Source of the DNA: Lactococcus garvieae
Lineage (GTDB): Bacteria; Bacillota; Bacilli; Lactobacillales; Streptococcaceae
DNA length: 64,000 nucleotides
Direction of reading: 5' to 3'
Assembly: GCF_016027715.1 (NCBI RefSeq)
Contig: NZ_CP065691.1
Span: 1,211,954-1,275,953, forward strand
In this document: positions 7,818 to 16,823 of the stretch, one piece after another
Position numbering within the stretch: position 1 is the first letter of the stretch
Layout: every line of letters begins with the position of its first letter
Notes under the pieces: generated by a model
The model's database searches: none
Told to the model about the DNA's origin: nothing
Seen by the model: the letters and a program-made list of their open reading frames with translations, nothing else
Made by a program: the position numbers and the translations under genes

Positions 7818-9214
7818 TTATAGTTATTACTAAAGGTCAGTTTAGCAACGAATAAGTCACCCGTAACTTCTACTTCAAATTGACCTCCCATAAGTTCAAC
7901 TAAGTTTTTAGAAATGTATAAACCTAAACCATGCCCTTCCTGAAAACGTGCACGATCTCCACGGATAAATTGCTCTGTGAGTTCTGAGCTTTCTATCTCT
8001 ATAGGATCTTTGGATGTGTTTTTTATATAGATATATACTTGTTCATCTTTTTCCTTAACCTCAAGAAAGACGCGCGTTTTTTCAAGGCTGTATTTCAAAC
8101 TATTTCCCAAAACATTTTCAATAACTCTATAGAAGTGCTCACTGTCTATGTTTAAAAAACAGGGGTTGTCTGCTAAGCGAAGAATAAGTGTAAGTTGCTT
8201 TTCTAGAAAATCATCCTCAAACTCTCCAGCAATTTGTCCCAGCATTTCTGTCACATCTACTTGTTCCAAATTTAGCTGAACATTGCCTGTCCCAATCTTT
8301 GAAGCTTCAAGCAAATCCGTAATCAGATGTTTTAAACGAAGTGATTTTCGTTCTAGAACCTCCGTATATTCTTTAAACTTAGGAGTTTCTATTGGGAGAT
8401 TTTTTAGCAAATCAACATAGCTAATGAGACTCGTTAAAGGGGTCTTCATGTCATGAGACATATTCGTAATCAGCTCAGCTTTAAAGCGTTCCGCACGAAG
8501 TTTTTCTTGGTTGGCTTGCTCGTAGTTTCGGTCCTCTTGTAAGATAAAATCCATTAAAAAAGTCAGAGACACAAATAAAATTGCCATCGAAATGGAAATG
8601 AGTGGGTCATTAAAAATGGTGTAATTATTGGGAATGCGCACAACCAGGCCACTATCCACTCTCATCACAGGGATAATAAACCATAGAAGAATAGATATCA
8701 AAAAATAAAGGGCAATTCCTATCAGAGGCAGAATCATTGCGAGTATAAGACTTGTTCTGGCAGACATTCTCTTAAAAAATTTCCTCCATTGAAATTGAAA
8801 ATTTCCTTCTTTAATCCGCATAATAACTTCCCAGCACCCCATAGCTGAGATAAGCATGGTGAGTAAGGAAAGAATAAAGGTGAGAGAGCCTGAGCCATAG
8901 TTTCTCAGTAAATTATAAGTTATAAAAAAGCTAAAGAAAACCAAAAACAGTAACAAGGAAAAATCCATCTGTGTGATACTATTTTTCACTTTCTGTGTTC
9001 GCTCGCTCCATATTATTGAAAACACAAAAATCAAGAGAAAGAGCAAGCTCAGTAAAGCTGAAATAATAAAATTAAATTTGAGAAAATCTCCCCAAAAAGT
9101 TGCCAAATAATAATTATAGGTTGTACTTATATGACGTAAAAAGCTCTGCACAAAAATAAAAGCCAAAAATATACTCAGAATTTTGGTGAGGTTAGACCGC
9201 ATTATTTTTTTCAT
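7793..9214 (-). CDS. Sensor histidine kinase (VanS-like)
   Basis: A 473-residue membrane kinase. Several hydrophobic segments fill about residues 10-225, with a short extracytoplasmic stretch near residues 184-203. The HisKA box ITNMSHDMKTPLTSLISY carries the phosphorylated His254. The ATPase domain shows NVLGNSLKYS (N box) and GHGLGLYISKNLVELMGG (G box). Its start overlaps the regulator stop by four bases (9211-9214), so it is the cognate kinase. The upstream VanY-type gene in the same direction suggests that the pair senses cell-wall stress; the signal itself is not visible. The last codons lie inside the shared terminator. Confidence 0.93.
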   Translation of the reverse strand: MKKIMRSNLTKILSIFLAFIFVQSFLRHISTTYNYYLATFWGDFLKFNFIISALLSLLFLLIFVFSIIWSERTQKVKNSITQMDFSLLLFLVFFSFFITYNLLRNYGSGSLTFILSLLTMLISAMGCWEVIMRIKEGNFQFQWRKFFKRMSARTSLILAMILPLIGIALYFLISILLWFIIPVMRVDSGLVVRIPNNYTIFNDPLISISMAILFVSLTFLMDFILQEDRNYEQANQEKLRAERFKAELITNMSHDMKTPLTSLISYVDLLKNLPIETPKFKEYTEVLERKSLRLKHLITDLLEASKIGTGNVQLNLEQVDVTEMLGQIAGEFEDDFLEKQLTLILRLADNPCFLNIDSEHFYRVIENVLGNSLKYSLEKTRVFLEVKEKDEQVYIYIKNTSKDPIEIESSELTEQFIRGDRARFQEGHGLGLYISKNLVELMGGQFEVEVTGDLFVAKLTFSNNYKNKAIQEG

Positions 9215-9927
9215 TTTATTTTCACCATTTTGTATCCCAGACCATAAATAACTTTAATATATTGAGGATTTTTTGGATTTATCTCAATCTTTTCGCGCAA
9301 GTGTCGGATATGTACCGAAACTGTTTTACTTGCCTGAAAGGCTGGTTCTTCCCAAACTTTTTCATAAATTTTATCCGAGCTAAAAACTTGGTCCAAGTGT
9401 GTAATCAAGAGATGTAAAATCTTATATTCTATAGCTGTCAAAGTAATCGCTCGTCCGTCAATCGTTGCTTTCTTTTGTTGTGTATCAAGCACTAAACCGC
9501 CATTCTGATAATTATTTTCTGTCACAGACTTTGTTAACTTCTGATTCTCTAAACCACCAAAACGCGCATACCGACGTAAAGCGGCATCTACACGCGCTAA
9601 TAATTCTATTGGATTAAAAGGTTTACTGACATAATCATCAGCACCCATTTTTAATCCCAGAATGCGGTCTGTATCTTCTGATTTGGCAGACAAAAAGATT
9701 ATGGGAAGATTAGAAGTTTCACGTATCTTCACAGCTGTAGAAATCCCATCCAAAACAGGCATCATCACATCAAGCAAAAGTAAGTGGACTTCATTTTGAG
9801 AGATTACTTCCAATGCTTCTTTTCCGTTACTGGCTAATAAAACCTTATAATCATCTTGTTCCATATATATTTTCAAAGCATTTTGGATGTCTTTATCATC
9901 ATCACATACTAAAACTGTATAAACCAT
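9211..9927 (-). CDS. OmpR/PhoB-type response regulator (VanR-like)
   Basis: A 238-residue regulator. The receiver domain has the acidic pocket (VCDDDKD), phosphoacceptor Asp53 in LLLLDVMMPVLDG and the lysine of YVSKPFNPIELLARV. The C-terminal winged helix shows ITLTAIEYKILHLL and TVSVHIRHLREKIE, then YIKVIYGLGYKM. It is coupled to the kinase through an ATGA overlap and lies 65 bases after the carboxypeptidase gene. Likely targets are envelope genes including that neighbour, an inference from context. Confidence 0.94.
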   Translation of the reverse strand: MVYTVLVCDDDKDIQNALKIYMEQDDYKVLLASNGKEALEVISQNEVHLLLLDVMMPVLDGISTAVKIRETSNLPIIFLSAKSEDTDRILGLKMGADDYVSKPFNPIELLARVDAALRRYARFGGLENQKLTKSVTENNYQNGGLVLDTQQKKATIDGRAITLTAIEYKILHLLITHLDQVFSSDKIYEKVWEEPAFQASKTVSVHIRHLREKIEINPKNPQYIKVIYGLGYKMVKIK

Positions 9928-9992
9928 AGTCTTTCTTCAAGCCCTTCCTCTCTTCTATTTTATCATTTTTTCTTCTATGCTCAGATTCATTT

Positions 9993-10868
9993 CTATTCCG
10001 TCTCTTTCCAGCTGGTAATCACGTATCCGCCAGTATTATCACTCGAAATTTCATATTCTTCATCATGTGGAATCTGCAATTGATTGTTCGTAGGAATCTC
10101 ATAACGAACTGTATAGCTCTGCCCATCTTTATTAAAATTATAGCCGCCGCTCTTTTTGAGCATATTTATATATTCTTCAAGGACAAGGTGGTGTTCCGAC
10201 ATGTACTGTGCATGAATCTTTCCCACATAGCGAAAATGCCAAGGTTCATTTGTAATACCCGTTACCTGAGTTTTATCTCCTGGATAGCGCAAGATAAAAC
10301 CATATTTCCAAGCATTTTCAATTAGGTATTTTGATTGTGGTGAATTTTCAACATTCGCTACGTTTTGGATAGCAATATCCGCAGCTAAAGCTGTTTCATG
10401 TTCACTATGACCTGGTTTTTGAACATACGACTTGTCAGCTGTATTAAGATAAAGTTGACTCTGTTCATCAGCACTTCGATAGCCACTATTAAGAACAAGC
10501 TCCCCACCTACTGTATTTCGTGTGTCGTTGAGAAGACCAGAAACAGCGGATAATACATCTGCTCTCAGCAGAAGTCCATTGCTACTGCTCGCTAAACTTT
10601 GTCCTACTTCTGCGGAATCAAAAGCATAGTCACTATTAACCAGCTGCAAATTTTTTGTGTCTACAATATCTGAGAGATTAACCGTTTCAGTCGTTACTTT
10701 TTCTTGCTTTACGACTTCTTGTTGCACTACAGACTTTCGAGCAGCCGAAGTCTCTGCAATAGGTCGATTATAAAATGAATGAAATCCTAAAACGGCAATG
10801 ATGATTAAAATTAAAGGTAGAATGACTAAATAATCTTTTCTTTTTCTCGCCTTATTCTTGCGTAACAT
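9993..10868 (-). CDS. D-alanyl-D-alanine carboxypeptidase, VanY-like (M15B)
   Basis: A 291-residue membrane-anchored peptidase that would trim the terminal D-Ala of peptidoglycan stem peptides. The ATG at 10868 follows AAAGGAG and was chosen over an upstream in-frame codon. A basic N-terminus (RKNKARKRKDY) precedes one membrane helix. The zinc site is readable as SGYRSADEQSQLY, GHSEHETALAADI (His and Asp ligands) and EPWHFRYVG (Glu and His). The usual glycine of the SxHxxGxAxD motif is alanine here, which may or may not matter. It lies first in line with the two-component genes. Confidence 0.9.
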   Translation of the reverse strand: MLRKNKARKRKDYLVILPLILIIIAVLGFHSFYNRPIAETSAARKSVVQQEVVKQEKVTTETVNLSDIVDTKNLQLVNSDYAFDSAEVGQSLASSSNGLLLRADVLSAVSGLLNDTRNTVGGELVLNSGYRSADEQSQLYLNTADKSYVQKPGHSEHETALAADIAIQNVANVENSPQSKYLIENAWKYGFILRYPGDKTQVTGITNEPWHFRYVGKIHAQYMSEHHLVLEEYINMLKKSGGYNFNKDGQSYTVRYEIPTNNQLQIPHDEEYEISSDNTGGYVITSWKETE

Positions 10869-11010
10869 AAAAACTCCTTTGTGATTACTATAAGCATAGT
10901 TTAACAAAGGAGTTCTAAGTTTTTTCGATTGAATTGTTAAGATTTGTCAAAGAATGGAGTTTTTAACATGTTACAAACACATAAATCCCACTTTTTTACA
11001 TAGAAATAAC

Positions 11011-11050
11011 AAAAAAACTCCTTCCCAAGTTACTTTGGTAAGAAGTTTAG
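11011..11050 (-). terminator. Distal terminator of the gnd transcript
   Basis: On the minus strand AACTTCTTACCAA (11035-11047) pairs, with mismatches, with the complement of AACTCCTTCCCAA (11016-11028), then seven T residues. It lies beyond the gnd 3'-end repeats, so these belong to the gnd message. Confidence 0.75.
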
Positions 11051-11065
11051 TAAATTTATTTGAGA

Positions 11066-11570
11066 TTAATCCTCTGTATACCAGTCATAGTGGAAGATTC
11101 CATCCATGTCTGTACGTTCGTATGTATGTGCGCCGAAGTGCCACTTTTCTTGGCGCTTCAGCGCTTAGAAAGAGTGGTCAACGCAGTGAGCACAGCGAAC
11201 GGAGACTGAGCGGAAAGCTCAGCGAGGCACGATTAGTCTTCTGTGTACCAGTCGTAGTGGAAGATACCTTCCATGTCTGTACGTTCGTATGTATGTGCGC
11301 CGAAGTGCCACTTTTCTTGGCGCTTTAGCGCTTAGAAAGAGTGGATAGCGCAGTGAGCACAGCGAACGGAGACTGAGCGGAAAGCTTAGCGAGGCTTACG
11401 ATTAGTCTTCTGTATACCAATCATAGTGGAAGATCCCATCCATGTCTGTACGTTCGTATGTATGTGTGCCGAAGTGCCACTTTTCTTGGCGCTTTAGCGC
11501 TTAGAAAGAGTGGACAGCGCAGTGAGCACAGCGAACGGAGACTGAGCGGAAAGCTCAGCGAGGCTTACGA
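11066..11570 (-). repeat. Tandem array: three extra copies of the gnd 3' end, each with a 95-base spacer
   Basis: The last 74 bases of gnd (11571-11644: 23 codons and the stop) recur at 11402-11475, 11233-11306 and 11066-11139. The period is 169, 169 and 167 bases. Between copies stands a 93-95 base spacer of higher GC that is nearly identical each time and can fold: CTGAGC pairs with GCTCAG, GCGC pairs with GCGC around a short centre, and CCACTTTTCT pairs loosely with AGAAAGAGTGG. Differences among the coding copies are mostly silent in the gnd frame (GAT/GAC, TAT/TAC, GAA/GAG; one Asp to Glu), and every copy keeps its stop codon. The array lies between gnd and its terminator. It may reflect serial insertion of small elements that restore the gene end, or tandem duplication with gene conversion. 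Confidence 0.92.
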
Positions 11571-12992
11571 TTAGTCTTCTGTATACCAATCATAGTGGAA
11601 GATTCCATCCATGTCTGTACGTTCGTATGTATGTGCGCCGAAGTAGTCACGTTGTGCTTGAATCAAATTAGCTGGCAAGTTTGCTGAGCGATAGCTGTCA
11701 TAATAGCTGATTGCACTTGTGAAAGTTGGTACTGGAATACCTGCTTGTACAGCAAGGCTTACTACATCACGTACTGCAGCTTGGTAGCGTTTTGTGATAT
11801 CGATGAAATACTCATCCAAAAGAAGATTTTCAAGGTTAGCATCTTTGTCAAAAGCATCTGTGATGTTTTGCAAGAATTCGGCACGGATGATACATCCTGC
11901 ACGCCAGATTTGCGCGATTGTACCATAAGGAAGGTCCCAATCGTATTCTTTAGAAGCTTGACGCAGTTGAGCGAAACCTTGTGCGTAACTCATGATTTTT
12001 GAGAAGTAAAGTGCTTGACGGATTTTTTCAACAATTTCAGATTTATCGCCTGAGAATGTTGCTTCCGGTCCTGATAAGACAGTGCTTGCCTTAACACGCT
12101 CATCTTTGTAAGTTGAGATGAAGCGTGCAAAAACTGATTCAGTAATCAATGGCAATGGCACGCCAAGGTCAAGCGAACTTTGTGACGTCCATTTACCTGT
12201 ACCTTTGTTTCCTGCTTTATCAAGAATCTTGTCGATGATATAACCGTCTGTTCCTTGGTCATCTTTACGCTTAAGAACTTCTTTTGTAATTTCGATAAGG
12301 TAGCTGTCCAACTCCCCTTCATTCCACTCTTCAAAGATAGATTGGATTTCAGCGTTATCAAGACCAAGTATGCGTTTCAAAAGGTCATAAGATTCTGCAA
12401 TAAGTTGCATATCTCCATACTCGATACCATTGTGGACCATTTTTACATAGTGACCTGCACCATTAGGGCCCATATAAGCCACACATGGTTTACCATCTTG
12501 TGGTGCTTTACCTGCGATTTGTTCAAAGATTGGAGCAATCAAATCATAAGCTTCTTTTTGACCACCAGGCATGATTGAAGGACCTTCAAGCGCACCTTTT
12601 TCGCCTCCTGAAACACCTGTACCGATAAAGTTAATCCCAGAGTCTGCGAGTTCTGCATTACGACGCATTGTATCGGGGAAATGTGTATTTCCGCCATCAA
12701 TCAAGATGTCACCTTCATCCAAATGTGGTAAAAGCGATTGGATTGTTGCATCTGTTGCTGGCCCAGCTTGTACCATGAGCATGATACGACGTGGTTTTTC
12801 AATCGCAGCTACAAATTCTTCAATTGTTTTAGTCAAAACAAAATTTTTGTCTGGATGTTCCGCTACAACTTCTTCAGTCTTTGCAGTCGTACGGTTAAAA
12901 AGGGCTACCGTATATCCACGTGATTCAACATTGAGGGCTAAGTTTTTCCCCATTACGGCCATACCGACTACGCCAAAGTTAGCTTGAGTCAT
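11571..12992 (-). CDS. gnd: 6-phosphogluconate dehydrogenase, decarboxylating
   Basis: Oxidises 6-phosphogluconate to ribulose 5-phosphate and CO2 with NADP+ in the pentose phosphate pathway. The 473-residue protein has the dinucleotide fold [20 protein letters not shown] with the NADP-specific [10 protein letters not shown], the substrate region [34 protein letters not shown] and [20 protein letters not shown], and the C-terminal tail ending HYDWYTED that reaches into the partner subunit. Length is standard. Its final 74 bases are repeated three more times downstream. Confidence 0.97.
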   Translation of the reverse strand: MTQANFGVVGMAVMGKNLALNVESRGYTVALFNRTTAKTEEVVAEHPDKNFVLTKTIEEFVAAIEKPRRIMLMVQAGPATDATIQSLLPHLDEGDILIDGGNTHFPDTMRRNAELADSGINFIGTGVSGGEKGALEGPSIMPGGQKEAYDLIAPIFEQIAGKAPQDGKPCVAYMGPNGAGHYVKMVHNGIEYGDMQLIAESYDLLKRILGLDNAEIQSIFEEWNEGELDSYLIEITKEVLKRKDDQGTDGYIIDKILDKAGNKGTGKWTSQSSLDLGVPLPLITESVFARFISTYKDERVKASTVLSGPEATFSGDKSEIVEKIRQALYFSKIMSYAQGFAQLRQASKEYDWDLPYGTIAQIWRAGCIIRAEFLQNITDAFDKDANLENLLLDEYFIDITKRYQAAVRDVVSLAVQAGIPVPTFTSAISYYDSYRSANLPANLIQAQRDYFGAHTYERTDMDGIFHYDWYTED

Positions 12993-13083
12993 TATAAATC
13001 CTCCGATTTTTAATTTTTGATAGAACTATTATAACGCAATTTCTTTACAAAAGCTTATTTAAACACTGTAAAACTTTTACAAA

Positions 13084-13112
13084 AATAAAAACTGTCCTCA
13101 GACAGCTTTATT
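13084..13112 (-). terminator. Terminator of the DUF948-YtxH unit
   Basis: ACTGTC (13090-13095), loop CTCA, GACAGC (13100-13105), flanked by A and T runs. It separates the YtxH gene from the gnd promoter. Confidence 0.8.
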
Positions 13113-13113
13113 T

Positions 13114-13713
13114 TTACCATTCTGTTTCTGAAAGGTCCTTCGCTTTTTTTTCAAGTTTTTCTGCTTCTTCAGAAATTTCACCAAAATCAACGTTTTCATC
13201 GATTGCTGTTTCAGTGTCATCCTTAACTTCTTCAGCTTTATCGACTGCTTTATCAACATTGTCGTTCAGTTTTTCTTTAAATTCTGCTGTTTTTTCGACT
13301 ACTTCATCAGTAATTTCTGATTCATTTTCATCAAAAAGCTCTTCTGTACCTTCTTTAGCTTGATTGATTTTATCTACAATCGCATCACGTGTGCTATTGA
13401 AAAATTCAATTACGGACTCTTTAGAAAGTTCACCTGAGTCAACTTTTTCTTTAATCAAATCACGCTTGCTTGTCAAGTACTCTTTTGCAGAATCTGCTGA
13501 GATTTCGCCTGAGTCAAAGCGTTCTTTAATATCGTTGAACTTATCCGCTGAAAGGTCACGCAAATTATTAATTGCGGCTTCTGGATCGTCCTTGAAGTCA
13601 TCATACATTTTGCTCGCGTCTTCACGCATTTCGCTTCCTTTTTTAGGGGCGAAAAACAGAGCTGCTGCGGCACCAATCAAAGCACCCGCCAAAAATCCTG
13701 ATTTTTTAGACAT
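13114..13713 (-). CDS. YtxH domain-containing protein
   Basis: A 199-residue protein with the typical YtxH start: one glycine/alanine-rich membrane helix (FLAGALIGAAAALFFAPKKG) followed by GSEMREDASKMYDDF. The remainder is a long, highly charged, helical and probably coiled region (KEKVDSGELSKESVIEFF, EKLNDNVDKAVDKAEEV). YtxH proteins are small membrane-tethered stress-associated proteins of uncertain role. The gene starts two bases after the DUF948 gene ends, the usual pairing of these two families. Confidence 0.88.
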   Translation of the reverse strand: MSKKSGFLAGALIGAAAALFFAPKKGSEMREDASKMYDDFKDDPEAAINNLRDLSADKFNDIKERFDSGEISADSAKEYLTSKRDLIKEKVDSGELSKESVIEFFNSTRDAIVDKINQAKEGTEELFDENESEITDEVVEKTAEFKEKLNDNVDKAVDKAEEVKDDTETAIDENVDFGEISEEAEKLEKKAKDLSETEW

Positions 13714-13714
13714 A

Positions 13715-14140
13715 TTATTTATCCTCCACTTTCTTTTTTCTCTTTAAGAATTTATTCGCTGTTTTAGCCAATACTAAAGTTGAAGCTGAACGGCCCACGG
13801 TTCCTGATTTTTTTGAGAAACGCTCAACCATGCCACGACTGCTCTTGTTCACTGCAGTTACACTTTCAGAAAGTTCAGCTACAGCTACAAATAGCGGATC
13901 AATCGTTGCTACTTTGCCATTAACATCTTCCAAAAGAACATTGGCTTTTGCCATTAGTCCATCAGCTTGATGGAGTAAGACATCCACATCGCTTGACACT
14001 AATTTTACCGTACGATTTGCTTCTTCGATAATTTTTGAAACCTTGTTTAAAAGTACAATTATGAAAATAACTAAAACCGCAAAAGCAATTGCAATAATCA
14101 GCCAAGCTACATTTTGTACACTAATTTCTCCCATATTCAC
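13715..14140 (-). CDS. DUF948 domain-containing protein
   Basis: A 141-residue protein with one N-terminal membrane helix (WLIIAIAFAVLVIFIIVLL) and a helical body with heptad character (KVSKIIEEANRTVKLVSSDV, DVNGKVATIDPLFVAVAELS), ending in a basic tail (KFLKRKKKVEDK). This matches DUF948, the constant partner of YtxH proteins. The ATG follows CGGAGGTGA, and TATAAT on the minus strand at about 14177-14182 is the likely -10 box of the two-gene unit. Function is unknown. Confidence 0.87.
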   Translation of the reverse strand: MNMGEISVQNVAWLIIAIAFAVLVIFIIVLLNKVSKIIEEANRTVKLVSSDVDVLLHQADGLMAKANVLLEDVNGKVATIDPLFVAVAELSESVTAVNKSSRGMVERFSKKSGTVGRSASTLVLAKTANKFLKRKKKVEDK

Positions 14141-14312
14141 CTCCGAAACCGCTTAATTTTAAACGGTAATTTTACTTTATTATAGCAAAATTAATATTTT
14201 TTAGAAAATAATTTAGCCATAAATTTTCGGAGTGATATTAATAAGATAAAAAAGCTGTTCCTAACCTTGATTATATCTTTTAGTTTCCCTATAAATTTGG
14301 ATCTGCAATAAT

Positions 14313-14345
14313 AAAAAGCACCTTTCTACAAAAGTACTTTCATTG
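14313..14345 (-). terminator. Terminator of the hprK-lgt unit
   Basis: On the minus strand AAAGTACTTTT pairs with AAAGGTGCTTT, with mismatches, across GTAG and is followed by a T-rich stretch. It lies just beyond the lgt stop. The remainder of 14141-14312 holds the DUF948 promoter and nothing else I can name. Confidence 0.65.
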
Positions 14346-14354
14346 TTTATATTT

Positions 14355-15140
14355 TTAATCAATTTTTTTCAATCTTCTAATTAAAACAAAAGCAATACCT
14401 GCAAGTATCATTACAGCAGAGAAAACTTGAGATACTCTAAATATACCCAGCATCAAACTGTCTGTCCGCATGCCTTCTACGATAAAACGCACAGCTCCAT
14501 ACCAGATAAGATAAAAAGCAAAAATTTCCCCTCGTTTAAGTCCTGGAATACGATGACGGAAAAGTATAATAATCAAAAATCCTGAAAAGGTCCCAATGCT
14601 TTCATATAAGAATGTTGGAATACGGTAAGCCCCATCAATAAACATCTGCTCTCGAATAAATGAAGGTAGATAATTGAGGTTGTTTACTGCATTGCCGTAT
14701 GCTTCTTGGTTGACAAAATTTCCCCAGCGCCCAAAAGCCTGTCCGATAAGGACACCTGGGATGCTGATATCTAAAAGATCTAAAGGATTAATCATTCGAT
14801 AATAAGAAAAAACAAATAAAACGATAGCTCCAGCTATCAAACCACCATAGATAGCGCCTCCGCCATCCCACAGGGCAATAATTTCGCTCGGGTGCTGGCT
14901 ATAATATCCCCACTCAAAAGCGACATAGTAGGCTCGAACTCCGATTAGTCCGATAGGAAAAGCCCAAAGGATAAAATCAATCACGTCATCCGGAGTTAAA
15001 CCACGGCGAGGTGCTTCCTTACAAGCCAGCCACACACCAAGAGCTGCACCGGTCACGATAAAAATAGCATACCAGTGGATAGAAAAGGGGCCCAGCTCAA
15101 AAGCTATTTTATTCATAGCCAAACTTGGAAAATAGTTCAC
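14355..15140 (-). CDS. lgt: Prolipoprotein diacylglyceryl transferase
   Basis: Transfers diacylglycerol from phosphatidylglycerol to the lipobox cysteine of prolipoproteins. A 261-residue membrane protein with seven or so helices: [19 protein letters not shown], then the Lgt signature [17 protein letters not shown] and a late [14 protein letters not shown]. The start is the GTG at 15140, seven bases after AAGGAG; the frame opens further upstream with a TTG at 15167, but that lies before the ribosome binding site. It overlaps nothing and is 10 bases after hprK. It would process the lipoprotein MtsA seen earlier. Confidence 0.94.
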   Translation of the reverse strand: MNYFPSLAMNKIAFELGPFSIHWYAIFIVTGAALGVWLACKEAPRRGLTPDDVIDFILWAFPIGLIGVRAYYVAFEWGYYSQHPSEIIALWDGGGAIYGGLIAGAIVLFVFSYYRMINPLDLLDISIPGVLIGQAFGRWGNFVNQEAYGNAVNNLNYLPSFIREQMFIDGAYRIPTFLYESIGTFSGFLIIILFRHRIPGLKRGEIFAFYLIWYGAVRFIVEGMRTDSLMLGIFRVSQVFSAVMILAGIAFVLIRRLKKID

Positions 15141-15150
15141 GATAAACTCC

Positions 15151-16074
15151 TTAGCTGTTATTCTCAATGAGATGCGTCAAGCGGTCTTCAAAAAGTGCTG
15201 TTGCATCATAACCCATATCTTTCGCCCGATAGTTCATAACCGCAGCTTCAATGATTGTGGAAACATTACGTCCTGTTTTCACGGGAATTTTAATCTGTGG
15301 TACTTCAACTTCAGCAAGAACAATATTTTTAACACCATTACCTAAGCGATCAAACTCACCACCTACCTCATAAGGTTCAAGATAGATTGTCAAATCAATA
15401 TCGGTTTGATCTTTTACAGCACGCGCCCCATACAAACTCATCACATCAATTATACCAACACCACGGAGCTCTAAAAAGTTCTGCAAAACAGGAGCAGGCT
15501 CGCCAGCTAAAGTAAAGGCATCTCTTTGAAAAACATCTACACGGTCATCTGCTACCAAACGGTGATTGCGGGCTACTAAGTCCAATGCCGTTTCAGATTT
15601 ACCAATACCACTGGCACCTTGAATCAAAACACCGACACCATAAATATCCATCAATACACCATGGACACTCACGCGCTCGGCCAGCTGTTCATCAAGATAT
15701 GAGGTTAATATACTGTTTAAGCGACTGGTTGTTTCACGCGATTGAAGGAGAACGATATCATGTTTACGGGCGGCATTAACCATCTCCTCTGGAATTTCCA
15801 AATTCCGGGCTACAATAACTACTGGAGTTATTTCTGCCATAACCTTTTTGAGAATGTCATAGCGGGCATCGCCCACTTCATTCATCATATATGACCATTC
15901 CTTCATACCAAACAGCTGGATACGTTCTGGTGTGAAATATTCAAAATACCCAGACATTTCTAAACCTGGTCGTAAAATATCTGAAGTCGTAATTTCTTTT
16001 TGAAGTGCTGTTTCTGTCGAGTAGATCACATTAAATTTTATTTTTTTTATGAGATCTTGTACTGTAACTGGCAT
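15151..16074 (-). CDS. hprK: HPr kinase/phosphorylase
   Basis: Phosphorylates Ser46 of HPr in response to glycolytic intermediates and removes it when phosphate rises; it is the sensor of carbon catabolite repression in Firmicutes. The 307-residue protein has an N-terminal regulatory domain (residues 1-130) and a catalytic domain with Walker A GASGIGKS (153-160), the nearby histidine of [23 protein letters not shown] and the C-terminal [20 protein letters not shown]. The order hprK then lgt is conserved in lactic acid bacteria. Confidence 0.96.
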   Translation of the reverse strand: MPVTVQDLIKKIKFNVIYSTETALQKEITTSDILRPGLEMSGYFEYFTPERIQLFGMKEWSYMMNEVGDARYDILKKVMAEITPVVIVARNLEIPEEMVNAARKHDIVLLQSRETTSRLNSILTSYLDEQLAERVSVHGVLMDIYGVGVLIQGASGIGKSETALDLVARNHRLVADDRVDVFQRDAFTLAGEPAPVLQNFLELRGVGIIDVMSLYGARAVKDQTDIDLTIYLEPYEVGGEFDRLGNGVKNIVLAEVEVPQIKIPVKTGRNVSTIIEAAVMNYRAKDMGYDATALFEDRLTHLIENNS

Positions 16075-16145
16075 AACCGTCTCCTATCGTCTTTTCTCCA
16101 CTTATTATATCAAAAAACAGTAAAGAACACCTTTCTTTCAAGCGT

Positions 16146-16175
16146 ACAAAAAAGTAATGACCTGAGCCATTACTT
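16146..16175 (-). terminator. Terminator of the 59-residue membrane protein gene
   Basis: AAGTAATG (16152-16159) pairs with CATTACTT (16168-16175); six T residues follow on the minus strand. The stop codon of the small gene lies inside the stem. Confidence 0.8.
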
Positions 16176-16349
16176 GATATTGCTGAGTTTCACAAACTTG
16201 TCTACCTTGTAAGCCACATAAATTCTACGGCCTAAAAGAAAACTAGCGATAAGGAGCCAAAACCATTGATCCTCAAAAAAGGCGATGGAGAAAATCCATG
16301 CTTCAATAATTGTCCCAAACATAAAAGAATAAAATCTTGATTTTAACAT
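16170..16349 (-). CDS. Small membrane protein, probably from a leaderless message
   Basis: A 59-residue protein with two hydrophobic stretches (FMFGTIIEAWIFSIAFF and FWLLIASFLLG) separated by EDQW, then a basic RRIYVAYKVDKFVKL tail. No family is recognised. There is no ribosome binding site, but a promoter (TTGACC, 17 bases, TATAGT) is placed so that transcription would begin at the A of the ATG. A clear terminator overlaps the stop codon. The snug fit of promoter, frame and terminator argues for a real gene. Confidence 0.6.
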   Translation of the reverse strand: MLKSRFYSFMFGTIIEAWIFSIAFFEDQWFWLLIASFLLGRRIYVAYKVDKFVKLSNIK

Positions 16350-16355
16350 AGTTTA

Positions 16356-16384
16356 ACTATATCATACACATTAATCAAGGTCAA
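16356..16384 (-). promoter_or_regulatory. Promoter driving the leaderless mini-gene
   Basis: On the minus strand TTGACC (16384-16379), 17-base spacer, TATAGT (16361-16356); the ATG begins seven bases after the -10 box, at 16349. Confidence 0.6.
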
Positions 16385-16586
16385 ATATGCTTTACGCAAT
16401 ATAGAATAATCTTTTGTTCAGGGGGGTATTACTTCTAAAAGGACGTTACTTGTCCTACATTGGCTCACGGGTAGTAAAAATTTGTCTGAATTGGCTTATC
16501 AAGAGAAAAAACAAGTATTATCCTGTATAATACATTATGGAGCTAATGGAGTTCCGCGCCCTACCAACTTCGTGAAAGGAAGTATT

Positions 16587-16778
16587 ATGAGCTTTTTTGC
16601 TTTATTCTCGTTTGTTTCATTTTTTGCTACAATCAACTTATTTATTGCCTTTAGAAAAGACTTTCCCAAGTTTTCTATCTATCAAAAAAGTATGCTCATT
16701 CTTTCTGGAGTTGCTAGTTTGGCTATGTTTATTCTTGTTTTTATAATTATTGGACTGATAGCCAAATCTCTATTTTAA
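16587..16778 (+). CDS. Small two-helix membrane protein upstream of arr
   Basis: A 63-residue protein starting at ATG 16587 after AAAGGAAG. The frame is open from a TTG at 16482, but the extra stretch contains the likely -10 box (TATAAT at 16526-16531), so it is not coding. Two hydrophobic helices (FFALFSFVSFFATINLFIAF and MLILSGVASLAMFILVFIII) enclose a short basic loop (RKDFPKFSIYQK). No family recognised. The arr gene begins 45 bases later, probably on the same message. Confidence 0.65.
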   Translation: MSFFALFSFVSFFATINLFIAFRKDFPKFSIYQKSMLILSGVASLAMFILVFIIIGLIAKSLF

Positions 16779-16823
16779 AAAATATTTTCAGCTATCCTAT
16801 ATTTGAAGAAAGGAAATAAAAAA

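Noticed and set aside
10954-11328. Plus-strand open frame of 124 codons
   Set aside because: It runs through the gnd 3'-end repeats on the antisense strand, has no ribosome binding site and its sequence is explained by the repeats.
16420-16586. Possible riboswitch before the 63-residue protein and arr
   Set aside because: There is a GGAC/GTCC hairpin and GC-rich patches, but no match to any riboswitch consensus I know and the -10 box lies inside the stretch.
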